Part shown: in pieces, positions 43,559 to 51,974 of the stretch
Numbering within the stretch: position 1 is the first letter of the stretch
Layout: each line of letters starts with the position of its first letter
Source: Desulfovibrio porci
GTDB taxonomy: Bacteria > Desulfobacterota > Desulfovibrionia > Desulfovibrionales > Desulfovibrionaceae
Reading direction: 5' to 3'
Assembly (NCBI RefSeq): GCF_009696265.1
Contig: NZ_VUMH01000003.1
Location: forward strand, 124,001 to 188,000
DNA length: 64,000 nucleotides
Translations under genes and position numbers: made by a program
Notes under the pieces: model-generated
What the model saw: the letters and a program-made list of their open reading frames with translations, nothing else
Database searches by the model: none
Told to the model about the DNA's origin: nothing

Positions 43559-44905
43559 ATGCTCAAAATCCGCCACCTGCACGTTCCCGTTTTTTTGACC
43601 GGCGTATTGCTCACGCTTGTCCTTGTGACCTATTCCGCATGGTCCACGGCCAACCAACGGCGGGCGGACGCCCTGCGTACCGCCGAAGTTTACAGCGCCC
43701 GCCTGGAAACGCTGCTCAACGCGCTTTTTCACAAAACGGACGTTCTGGAATCCATCATCATTGCCGAACACGGCGCGATGCCTGAGGACGTCTTCCACGA
43801 TCTGGCCAGATCGCTGTCCGACGGCGAGGGCATCCGGGCCATCCAGTATCTGCCTGACGGCGTTGTGACCTACTGCTATCCCCGCGAGGGCAATGAAGCC
43901 GTCATGGGCACAAGCGTCTTCACCAATCCCAAACGCCGGGCCGACGCCCTGCTGGCCGTCAACAGCCGCGGCACGGTGCTGTCGGGGCCGTATGAGCTCA
44001 GCCAGGGAGGTCTGGGCCTGGTGGCCCGCAATCCCATTTTTCTGACCGATGCCGACGGGCGGGAAAAATTCTGGGGCTTCGCAGTGCTTATTCTGGACCT
44101 GCCCGACGCCCTGAAGCCCGTCTTTCTGGACGCGCTGCAACAGGAGGGTTACGCCTATCGCCTGTACAGCCAAGGAGAAGCCGGCCGCCACCAGACCATT
44201 GCCCAAGGCGGCGTACTGCCCGCCGGTTCGGGCGTCGATTACGGCATCAAGGTGCCCAACCATGTCTGGACGCTGAGCCTGGCCCCGGAAGGCGGCTGGA
44301 TCAACATGGCGGAACTGTCGCTGCAACTGGGGCTGGGTTTCTTCATCAGCGGCCTGTGCGCGGTGCTGGCGCACGAACGGCGCGAAAAGGAACGCCTGCT
44401 GCGCCGCACCGCCGAAAGCGACGACCTCACCGGCCTGTTCAACCGGCGCAAGCTGGGCGAGATGGTCGACGCGCGCCGCAACGCCCCGCAGGCCGCGCCC
44501 TTTCTTCTTCTCTATATGGATCTGAACGGATTCAAGGCCTGCAACGACACGCTGGGGCACTTTTGGGGGGATGTCCTGCTGAAGGCATTCGCGCAACGCA
44601 TGCGCTCTGCTCTGGGGCCACAGGCCGGGCTGGCCCGGGTGGGCGGCGACGAATTCGCCGCTCTGATCGACGCGGATCAGGGGCAGGCCGCGCTGCCGGA
44701 TTTGCTCCGGCGCATTCAGCAAAGCCTGCGCGAGCCGGTCATGCTGGGCGACGCGCCCCAGCGGATTTCCTGTAGCGTGGGATGGGCGGAATTTCCTGGC
44801 GAAGGCCGGGATTACGACACGCTGATGAAAAAGGCGGACGCCCGGATGTACGAAGAGAAACGACGTTACAGAGCCGGAGAAAAGCATCCGGAAACCGGAG
44901 TCTGA
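43559..44905 (+). CDS. Membrane diguanylate cyclase with CHASE-type periplasmic sensor
   Basis: Inner-membrane protein of 448 residues. Helix 1 is at about 9-27, a periplasmic CHASE-like domain follows (VLESIIIAEHGAMPEDVFHDLARSL ... FWGFAVLILDLPDAL), helix 2 lies near 255-275, and the GGDEF domain ends the protein (DDLTGLFNRRKLGEMV, YMDLNGFKACNDTLGH, RVGGDEFAALID). The catalytic GGDEF is intact, so cyclic di-GMP synthesis is expected in response to a periplasmic ligand. The ribosome-binding site is weak (GGGAAG). It is divergent from gcvT. Confidence 0.87.
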   Translation: MLKIRHLHVPVFLTGVLLTLVLVTYSAWSTANQRRADALRTAEVYSARLETLLNALFHKTDVLESIIIAEHGAMPEDVFHDLARSLSDGEGIRAIQYLPDGVVTYCYPREGNEAVMGTSVFTNPKRRADALLAVNSRGTVLSGPYELSQGGLGLVARNPIFLTDADGREKFWGFAVLILDLPDALKPVFLDALQQEGYAYRLYSQGEAGRHQTIAQGGVLPAGSGVDYGIKVPNHVWTLSLAPEGGWINMAELSLQLGLGFFISGLCAVLAHERREKERLLRRTAESDDLTGLFNRRKLGEMVDARRNAPQAAPFLLLYMDLNGFKACNDTLGHFWGDVLLKAFAQRMRSALGPQAGLARVGGDEFAALIDADQGQAALPDLLRRIQQSLREPVMLGDAPQRISCSVGWAEFPGEGRDYDTLMKKADARMYEEKRRYRAGEKHPETGV

Positions 44906-45021
44906 GCCGGTCTCCGGAGCATATAACTTGCGCCGGGCAAAGCCCGCCTGCGCGCATTTTACGGCACGGTTTGCAGACAAATCCGTGCCGGGCAGCTGAC
45001 GCATGAAACGCGTCAACTGCG

Positions 45022-45999
45022 CTATTCCACAAAAAAACGGCGCGTTTCTTCAGGATCGCAGCCGCTGAAATACATTTCCAGAGGTACGTCTTCCAGCGCT
45101 TTGGCCAGGGATTCGGAATCATACCTGAGCCCGGCGAACATATTTTCCAGTTCCCCGATCTCGGCATTGGCGAAAAAATCGCCGTAAATCCGGCAATCCG
45201 CAATATGACCGTTGCGCACGCCCAGCCGCAGATTCACGCTTCCCCATGGGAAACGGCGGCGCTTTTCCTCGGTGAAGGCCGGCGAAGCGCCGTAATTCCA
45301 GTTCCACTGCCGGTACTTGCTTTCAGCCAGGGCCTGGGCCGCTGCGTAATCCCGCATGTCCAGACGGGCCGCGCCGTCGGCGCAATGACGCAACAGGCAG
45401 CACTTGAGACTGCCCATGTCCGTGCCCGGCGCCCAGCACTCGGAAAGATTGCGCACCCTGGCTCGCACCGACGCCACGCCCTTGGAACGGATTTTTTCCG
45501 GGTCCACGTTCAGGGCTTCGCTCAGGCGCTCGAAATCCACATTCACCAGCAGAGTGCCGTGGTGCAGGACCTTGCCCCTGTGTATCCTCTGGCCGCTGCC
45601 CGAAACCTTGCGCCCGTCCACCTCCAGATCGTTGCGGCCCGAAATTTCAGCCCGCACGCCCACATCGCGCAGGGATTCCCGCACCGGCTCCAGATAGCGC
45701 CTGAAATCGACCTTTTCCAGCCCGTGCGCGTTTTCAATAAAGGAAAAATTGAGGTTGCCCGTATCGTGATATACCGCGCCGCCGCCGGTGATGCGCCGCA
45801 CCACGGGCAGATTTTCGCGTCGCACGAAATCGGCGTTGATTTCCTCGGAGGTGCATTGATGGCGGCCCACGATAATGGAAGGACCGTTCTGCCAGAGCAG
45901 AAAATAACCGGGATGCTCCAGAGGCAGGGAAAGAAAAAGCTGTTCCTCAAGGGCGAGATTGAAAGCGGGATCAAGCGAAGAAAGCGTGAGAAAATCCAT
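45022..45999 (-). CDS. lplA: Lipoate--protein ligase A
   Basis: Enzyme of 325 residues that activates lipoate with ATP and attaches it to lipoyl domains. Marks are LPVVRRITGGGAVYHDTGNLNFS and the small C-terminal accessory domain. The ATG at 45999 has AGAGG five bases upstream; a GTG five codons earlier is the alternative. Its likely client is GcvH, encoded 3 kb away. Confidence 0.9.
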   Translation of the reverse strand: MDFLTLSSLDPAFNLALEEQLFLSLPLEHPGYFLLWQNGPSIIVGRHQCTSEEINADFVRRENLPVVRRITGGGAVYHDTGNLNFSFIENAHGLEKVDFRRYLEPVRESLRDVGVRAEISGRNDLEVDGRKVSGSGQRIHRGKVLHHGTLLVNVDFERLSEALNVDPEKIRSKGVASVRARVRNLSECWAPGTDMGSLKCCLLRHCADGAARLDMRDYAAAQALAESKYRQWNWNYGASPAFTEEKRRRFPWGSVNLRLGVRNGHIADCRIYGDFFANAEIGELENMFAGLRYDSESLAKALEDVPLEMYFSGCDPEETRRFFVE

Positions 46000-46156
46000 A
46001 TAAACCTCTGGCACTTGCTATACTCCGCCCGCCCGGAGGGGTCAAGAAAATGCCGTCGCGCGGCCGGAAGGCAATCAGCTTTGATTCTTTAATCCCCGCC
46101 AGCATGCCCGGCGTAGTCCGGAAGTGAGCGAGGAGCCGGGGTTGCGGGAAGGAGGC

Positions 46157-46921
46157 CTATTCGTCCTCCCCCAGCAGACCGGCCAGCGCGGCTGCGTCCG
46201 CCGAGCCTTTTTCCAGAACACGCCGCACCCGTCCCCGGCTCAGAACCACAATGCGCGCGGCCAGACGCACAGCCTGTTCCGGACTGTGCGAAACCACGAT
46301 CAGCGGATAGCGCCCGGCCAGGCGCAGCAAAAGCTCTTCAATGTCCGCAGCGGCGCGCACATCCAGCGAAGCCGTGGGTTCGTCCAGCAAAAGGACGGCG
46401 GGTTCCAGAGCCAGAGCCCTGGCCAGGCAGAGCCGCTGCTGCTGACCGCCGGAAAGCCGTTCAGCCGGCAGGTCCAGACGGTCGGCCACCTCCTCCCAGA
46501 GGCCCACATCCGTGAGAGCCCGGCGGACGCGCTCCTCGATTTCCGTGGCGGGCGCTCCGGCCACCACCTTCAGAGGCAGGGCGATATTGCGGGCCACGCT
46601 GACCGGCAGCACGTCGGGCGTCTGAAAAACCATGCCCACCAGACGGCGGATCTCGTTCAGCGGACGGGGCCGCACGCCGGAACCGCCGTAGACGGGCTCC
46701 AGGCCGCGTCCCAGGTCCAGCTCCACCCGGCCTGTGGTGCGGCAACCGGGAAAGGTCTCATTGAGACGGTTCAGGGACCGCAGCAAGGTGGTCTTGCCCG
46801 AACCGGAACGCCCGGCCAGTACCGTGATCCCGGCGGCGGGCACGCAAAAATCCACCTCACGCAGCACGTGCCGCGCACCAAAAGAAACGTGCAACCCGCT
46901 GACGCGCACGGCGATGTTCAT
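46157..46921 (-). CDS. pstB: Phosphate ABC transporter ATP-binding protein (PstB-like)
   Basis: ATPase of 254 residues with Walker A AGRSGSGKTTLLRSLNRLNE, signature [17 protein letters not shown], Walker B AVLLLDEPTASLD and H loop VVSHSPEQA. The LNRLNETFPGCRTTG segment is close to PstB but shorter than classical PstB, so it may be a PstB-like or tungstate-type ATPase; the neighbours argue for phosphate. Overlaps pstA by 4 bases. Confidence 0.85.
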   Translation of the reverse strand: MNIAVRVSGLHVSFGARHVLREVDFCVPAAGITVLAGRSGSGKTTLLRSLNRLNETFPGCRTTGRVELDLGRGLEPVYGGSGVRPRPLNEIRRLVGMVFQTPDVLPVSVARNIALPLKVVAGAPATEIEERVRRALTDVGLWEEVADRLDLPAERLSGGQQQRLCLARALALEPAVLLLDEPTASLDVRAAADIEELLLRLAGRYPLIVVSHSPEQAVRLAARIVVLSRGRVRRVLEKGSADAAALAGLLGEDE

Positions 46922-47817
46922 GCTTCCCCCTGCCAGCGGCGGCGGAAACGGGCTTCCAGAAGACGGGCGCAGACCAGCAGGCCCGAGGCCAGCAGAAGCA
47001 GGACCAGTGCCGCGCCGAAACCCCGGAGCAGTTCTTCCCGGCTCTGGTACTGGGCCGCCGTGTAAAATATGGAAAAGGACAGAGCCTCGAATTTGGCCCC
47101 CAGGCCGGCGGGCAGGCCCGCGTTGGCCACCACGCCGGTCAGCATGATCACCGCCGTGTCCTCGGCGGCCCGGCCCAGGGCCAGGATCACGCCGCCCCGG
47201 ATGCCGGGCGCGGCGGCGGGCAGCAGAATATGCCGGGCGGCCTGCCGCCGGGTGAAACCCAGAACCGAAGCCGTGGTCCGCAGACTTGGAGGCACGGCCT
47301 CCAGAGCCTCGCAGGTGGCTGTCACCAATACGGGCAGCACCAGCAGAGCCAGACAGGCGGCGGCCAGCAGCAGGGAGGTATTGGCGTCGGGCCAGAAGGT
47401 GCGACGCAGAAAAAGAATCAGGGTGAAACCGAACAGGCCCATGACGATGGACGGAGTTCCGGCCAGCACGTCCATGGCCAGGCGGATGCGCGCGGCACGG
47501 CGCGCCGACGCGAATTCGACCAGGTACAGGCCGCAGCCCACGCCCGGGAATACAGCCAGCGACACGGTAAGCCCCACCAGGCAGGCCGTGCCCGCGCAGG
47601 CGGGCCAGAGTCCGTCCCAGACGGCCTGACGGCCCAGCAGGGCGTCCAGGGCCGGGACATCACCGAAAAAGAGCCGCATCCCCAGTTCCGGCAAGCCCTT
47701 GAACAGCAGAAAAACCAGCAGGCCGCCCACGCCCAGACAGAGCGCCAGGGCGCAGCCGCGCAGCAGCCAGCGCAGAAAAATATCGCCCGAAACGGCGGAC
47801 AAGCCGCGCCGCTTCAC
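46918..47817 (-). CDS. pstA: Phosphate ABC transporter permease PstA
   Basis: Inner-membrane permease of 299 residues with six helices. Marks are YLVEFASARRAARIRLAMDVLAGTPSIVMGLFG and the EAA-like loop LRTTASVLGFTRRQAARHILLPAAAPGIRGGVILALGRAAEDTAVIM. It overlaps both neighbours by 4 bases, typical of pst operons. Confidence 0.9.
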   Translation of the reverse strand: MKRRGLSAVSGDIFLRWLLRGCALALCLGVGGLLVFLLFKGLPELGMRLFFGDVPALDALLGRQAVWDGLWPACAGTACLVGLTVSLAVFPGVGCGLYLVEFASARRAARIRLAMDVLAGTPSIVMGLFGFTLILFLRRTFWPDANTSLLLAAACLALLVLPVLVTATCEALEAVPPSLRTTASVLGFTRRQAARHILLPAAAPGIRGGVILALGRAAEDTAVIMLTGVVANAGLPAGLGAKFEALSFSIFYTAAQYQSREELLRGFGAALVLLLLASGLLVCARLLEARFRRRWQGEA

Positions 47818-48806
47818 GAGCCGACCTCCGCACGCGGCCGGGAGCGCGCGCCCAGACGGCGCAGGGCCAGACTCGCCCCGGCGTTGACCAGCAGCAAAAT
47901 CAGACCGGCCACAAAAAGGGAATTATAGGCCGCGCCGCCCACTTCATTGGCTGTGACCAGGGCCATGTGCGCGGTGAGCGTGCGCAGGCTTTCCGTGAGA
48001 CCGCCGGGAACCTGGGTGGCGTTGCCGGCCAGCATGAGCGGAATGAGCGTGTCGCCCACGGCCCGTCCGAAACCCAGCACGGCCGCGGCGGCCAGATTGC
48101 GCCCGGCTTTGGGCAGCACAAAAAGACGCAGCAGATCCAGACGGGAAAAACCCAGCGCCTGCCCCCAGGGGCAGAGCCGCTCCAGCCGGGGGGCGAGGCC
48201 CGCCTCCAGCACCAGAACCATGGTGGGCAGAATCAGCAGGGTGAGCATGATGCCAGCGGCGAGCAGGCACATGCCCGTGCCGCCCAGAGCCGTGCGCACA
48301 AGCGGCGTCAGCAGAAAGACGGCCGCAAAACCATAGACCACCGTGGGAATGGTGGTCATAAAGCGGATCAGGCCCCCTGTCAGGCGCGTCAGCGGCCGCG
48401 CGGCGCGGGCTTCTTCGGTGAGCAGCCAACAGCACAGGCCCAGGGCCAGAGGCCAGCCCGCGCAAAGGGCGAAGGCCGCCAGGGCCAGGGAGCCCAGGCA
48501 CATGGGCAGAATGCCGAAATGCCCCTGATAGGGCTGCCAGAGCCACTCCAGGGGCCAGCCAGGGCCGGGCCGGAGCAGGGCGGGCAGGGCCGCCGCCAGC
48601 ACCATGGCGAACAGCAGCGCCACCCCGCATACGGCCAGGACGGCGGCCAGACGCATGCTCCAGCCCGCGCGGTCGCCCGGCTCCAGCGCCGGACAGCCGC
48701 AAGAGGCGTCCGGAAAGGAGGCGGCAATGGCGGACGCGGCCGGGGCGACCGGAAAAGCCGTGATCTCCCCGGCCGCCTTGGCCGTATGTTCCCTATTTTT
48801 TCTCAT
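47814..48806 (-). CDS. pstC: Phosphate ABC transporter permease PstC
   Basis: Inner-membrane permease of about 330 residues. After a hydrophilic N-terminus of about 50 residues come six helices, with LTGGLIRFMTTIPTVVYGFAAVFLLTPL and the loop LCPWGQALGFSRLDLLRLFVLPKAGRNLAAAAVLGFGRAVGDTLIPLML. I took the ATG at 48806, which overlaps pstS by 14 bases. The start is not well supported by a ribosome-binding site, and 48656 is possible. Confidence 0.85.
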   Translation of the reverse strand: MRKNREHTAKAAGEITAFPVAPAASAIAASFPDASCGCPALEPGDRAGWSMRLAAVLAVCGVALLFAMVLAAALPALLRPGPGWPLEWLWQPYQGHFGILPMCLGSLALAAFALCAGWPLALGLCCWLLTEEARAARPLTRLTGGLIRFMTTIPTVVYGFAAVFLLTPLVRTALGGTGMCLLAAGIMLTLLILPTMVLVLEAGLAPRLERLCPWGQALGFSRLDLLRLFVLPKAGRNLAAAAVLGFGRAVGDTLIPLMLAGNATQVPGGLTESLRTLTAHMALVTANEVGGAAYNSLFVAGLILLLVNAGASLALRRLGARSRPRAEVGS

Positions 48807-49620
48807 AGGGAATATAACCGGCCTTGGCCACAATCTCTTTGCCGGCAGGCGAATAGATATAGTCCACAAAGGCTCTGGTCAGGCCCTGAGGTTCGCCCTT
48901 GGTATTCATGTACAGCAGGCGGGTCACGGTGTACGAGCCGTTGGCCGCGTTTTCCTGCGAAGGCTTCATGCCGTCCACGCTCAGGCCCCGGATGCTTTTG
49001 TCCAGATGTCCGATGCCCACATAGCCCACGGCATTGGGGTCCTGCGCGATGGCCGTTTTCATGGCCCCGTTGGAATTGACCACATTGGCCCCGGCGGCGG
49101 AGCTTCCCTTGTCCAGCGCCCGTTCCTCAAAGGTTTCGCGCGTGCCGCTGCCGTCTTCACGCACATAGAGGGAGATGGACGCGTCCGCGCCGCCCACGTC
49201 TTTCCAGTTGGTGATTTTTCCGGCAAAAATGTCCTTGAGCTGAGTCTTGCTCAGGCCGGAAACCGGGTTGCCGGGATTGACGGCCACAGCCACGCCGTCG
49301 ATGGCGAAAGGAAAGCTGACCAGGCCGTACTTCTGAATCTCGGATTTCTTGAGCGCGCGGCCGGTATTGCCGATCTGGACCAGCCCCTCGCCCGCCTTCT
49401 GCACGCCCACGCCCGAGCCGCCCCCGGCCACGGTGATGCGGATGTCCGGATTGGCCGTCATGATCCGCCGGGCGGCGTCTTTCATCACCGGGATGTGGGC
49501 CGTGCCGCCCGCGATGTCGAGATTGCCCTTCTGTCCCTTGAAGGCGTCAAGGGAATCGGCCGCCAGAGCCACGGAAGCGCTAAACGCGAGGCAGGCCAGC
49601 GCCATAAGAAAACGTTGCAT
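48793..49620 (-). CDS. pstS: Phosphate-binding periplasmic protein PstS
   Basis: Phosphate-binding protein of 275 residues with signal peptide cleaved after VALA. Marks are TVAGGGSGVGVQKAGEGLVQIGNTGRALKKSE and VREDGSGTRETFEERAL, the phosphate-contact loops. AGGAG lies eight bases before the ATG. It heads the pstSCAB operon; neither phoU nor a PhoB/R pair is in the window. Confidence 0.93.
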   Translation of the reverse strand: MQRFLMALACLAFSASVALAADSLDAFKGQKGNLDIAGGTAHIPVMKDAARRIMTANPDIRITVAGGGSGVGVQKAGEGLVQIGNTGRALKKSEIQKYGLVSFPFAIDGVAVAVNPGNPVSGLSKTQLKDIFAGKITNWKDVGGADASISLYVREDGSGTRETFEERALDKGSSAAGANVVNSNGAMKTAIAQDPNAVGYVGIGHLDKSIRGLSVDGMKPSQENAANGSYTVTRLLYMNTKGEPQGLTRAFVDYIYSPAGKEIVAKAGYIPYEKK

Positions 49621-49991
49621 GAGACTTCTCCTGTGTTACGGTGTGCATGACCGAGCGCCGGAAGAATTTCCCGCGCCCGGCCGCTGCGAAAAAGGCATGA
49701 CGCCGCCGCGCCGTTGCCGGTGGAGGAGGAGCCGTCGTCATGCCTGGCGCGACCGCAATATGGAGGAAAGCCCGGCCGCTAAAGGATGAAGGGAGACATC
49801 CAGCCCCACCCAACGGCCGGTCAGGTGACGCCGGTACGCGCGCGCATGCCGTTTGCCCCGCCCGGAACAAGGGCGGCGCGTGGCCTTTCGGCATGAAGGC
49901 CGCAAAAAAGATTACAGCATGCGTACATAGGTGGATTCCTACGCGGGCCGGGGCCGGGAGTCAAGACGGCGGCCCCGCGGCGCGCGGGTTT
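49621..49991. other. Intergenic region upstream of pstS
   Basis: No gene is seen. On the minus strand a fair promoter, TTGACT (49964-49959) and TAGGAA (49941-49936) spaced 17, could drive pstS with a long leader. A single CTGTAATC word near 49914 resembles half a Pho box, but the second repeat is absent. A hairpin GGCCTT/AAGGCC lies at 49882-49901. Confidence 0.4.
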
Positions 49992-50825
49992 TCAGCATGC
50001 CGCTTCCAGGCCGAAAAAACGCCGCGCGTTTTTCCCGCAGGCCAGCCAGAGATCCTCCGGCGAAACGCCGCGCGCCTCGGCCACGGTTTGGGCGGTGAAC
50101 ACGGTCAGGGCCGGTTCGTTGCGCCTGCCGCGCCAGGGCACGGGCGCAAGATAGGGGGAGTCGGTTTCCAGCAACAGGCGGTCCGCCGGAATCAGGGCCA
50201 CGGCCTCGCGCAGCGCGGCATTGGCCGGGTATGTCACCGGGCCGGGCACGGAGATATGCCAGCCGTTGTTCAGGATGCGCCGGGCCAGAGCCGGGCCGCC
50301 GCCGAAGCAGTGCCAGAGCAGCGGATAGCCCGCAAAACCGCGCGCCTCAAGGGTCATCAGGCAGTCGTCTTCCGCGTCGCGGCAGTGGATGACCAGCGGG
50401 ACATCCAGCTCGCGGGCCAGGTCGAGCTGCTCGGCAAAGGCCTTGAACTGCAATTCCCTGGGACAATCCTGCCAGTGGAAATCCAGGCCGATCTCGCCCA
50501 CGGCCCGCAGGCGCGGCTCCGTGGCGAAGGCCATGCGCATGGCCTCCAGGCTTTCCGGCGTGCAGCGCTGCCCGTCGCAGGGGTGGATGCCCAGCAGAAA
50601 AAAGACCTCCGGATGCCGGTCAAACACAGCCCGGCGCGTGTTGAAATCCTCCGGGCCCAGAAAGACGTTGCCCACGCCGGACAAACCGGCGGCGCGGGCA
50701 CGGGCCAGAACATCCTCCCGGTCCGGGCCGAATTCCGGCCCGTCCAGATGGGCGTGACTGTCCACCCCGCCCGACGGCAGAGCCCGGGTCAGGGGGTCGA
50801 TGCGTTCGGTTTTTTTGTGTCCCAT
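49992..50825 (-). CDS. TatD-family metal-dependent hydrolase
   Basis: TIM-barrel deoxyribonuclease-like hydrolase of 277 residues. Metal-binding residues are visible: [33 protein letters not shown] and [12 protein letters not shown]. The ATG at 50825 has GAGG five bases upstream; a longer start is less likely. TatD enzymes trim DNA or RNA 3' ends in repair and turnover. It runs toward pstS on the same strand and ends 371 bases before it. Confidence 0.9.
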   Translation of the reverse strand: MGHKKTERIDPLTRALPSGGVDSHAHLDGPEFGPDREDVLARARAAGLSGVGNVFLGPEDFNTRRAVFDRHPEVFFLLGIHPCDGQRCTPESLEAMRMAFATEPRLRAVGEIGLDFHWQDCPRELQFKAFAEQLDLARELDVPLVIHCRDAEDDCLMTLEARGFAGYPLLWHCFGGGPALARRILNNGWHISVPGPVTYPANAALREAVALIPADRLLLETDSPYLAPVPWRGRRNEPALTVFTAQTVAEARGVSPEDLWLACGKNARRFFGLEAAC

Positions 50826-50990
50826 GCGTACCTCGCGCGGAAACATAGCAACGGCGCGCGGGAGAGGCAAGGTCGGCATTGCCAGCGGCGGCCGTTTGGA
50901 CTAGAATCCGTCCGTTTGAGAACAAACTGTCGTTTTGCCGCGTCAAGCGTCCACAGGCGGCTTTCCGCCTCAGCTTTTTCCGGGGGAAAC

Positions 50991-51947
50991 ATGCATCTGC
51001 GTAAACGGGTTCTGGTCACCGGCGGTTCGGGCTTTCTGGGATCGCATCTCTGCGAACGCCTGCTTGATCAGGGGCACGAAGTGCTCTGCGTGGACAACTT
51101 TTTTTCCAGCGCGCGGGCCAATGTGGAAGCGTTCATGGACAACAGGCGTTTTGAACTCATCCGCCACGACGTGACCTTTCCGCTCTATGTGGAAGTGGAT
51201 GAGATATACAATCTGGCCTGCCCGGCCTCGCCCGTGCATTACCAGCACGACCCGGTGCAGACCATCAAAACCTGCGTGCATGGGGCCATCAACATGCTGG
51301 GCCTGGCCAAACGGCTGGGCGCGCGCATTTACCAGGCTTCCACCAGCGAAGTGTACGGCGATCCCGAGGTGCATCCGCAGACCGAGGACTACTGGGGCCA
51401 TGTGAACCCCAACGGCATCCGCTCCTGCTACGACGAGGGCAAGCGCTGCGCCGAAGCCCTCTTTTTCGCCTATCTGCGCCAGGGCGGCCTGCCCATCAAG
51501 GTGGGACGCATCTTCAATACCTACGGTCCCAAAATGCATCCCAACGACGGCCGGGTGGTGTCCAACTTTATCATCCAGGCCCTGAAAAACGAGCCCATCA
51601 CCATTTACGGCGACGGCAGCCAGACCCGTTCCTTCTGCTATGTGGATGATCTGGTGGAGTGCATGCTGCGTTTCATGGCCTCGCCCGTCGACTTCACCGG
51701 CCCCATGAACATGGGCAATCCCGGCGAGTTCACCATCAGGGAACTGGCGGAAAAAGTGGTGGCGCTGACCGGCAGCCGTTCGATCATCAGCTGCGAGCCT
51801 CTGCCCGGCGACGACCCCAAACAGCGCCGGCCCGATATTTCCCTGGCCCGGAAGATGCTGGGCTGGGAACCCGTGGTGCCGCTGGAAGAAGGCCTCAAAA
51901 AAACTATCGCCTACTTTGAAGACCAACTGAGGCAGGGGCTGGCCTAA
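50991..51947 (+). CDS. UDP-glucuronate decarboxylase (UXS-type extended SDR)
   Basis: NAD-dependent sugar-nucleotide enzyme of 318 residues that makes UDP-xylose from UDP-glucuronate. Nucleotide motif GGSGFLG (11-17), catalytic ASTSE (117-120), Tyr-147 and Lys-151 in CYDEGKR, and [19 protein letters not shown] are typical of UXS. Start at 50991 is preceded by GGGGG-A3. It lies 27 bases before the Hyf-like operon with no terminator between, though its role in the cell envelope is unrelated. Confidence 0.88.
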   Translation: MHLRKRVLVTGGSGFLGSHLCERLLDQGHEVLCVDNFFSSARANVEAFMDNRRFELIRHDVTFPLYVEVDEIYNLACPASPVHYQHDPVQTIKTCVHGAINMLGLAKRLGARIYQASTSEVYGDPEVHPQTEDYWGHVNPNGIRSCYDEGKRCAEALFFAYLRQGGLPIKVGRIFNTYGPKMHPNDGRVVSNFIIQALKNEPITIYGDGSQTRSFCYVDDLVECMLRFMASPVDFTGPMNMGNPGEFTIRELAEKVVALTGSRSIISCEPLPGDDPKQRRPDISLARKMLGWEPVVPLEEGLKKTIAYFEDQLRQGLA

Positions 51948-51974
51948 GCCGACGCCGTAGCCACGGAAAAGCGC

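Noticed and set aside
49621-49991. Pho box upstream of pstS
   Set aside because: Only one CTGTAATC word is present; the second direct repeat at the expected spacing is missing.
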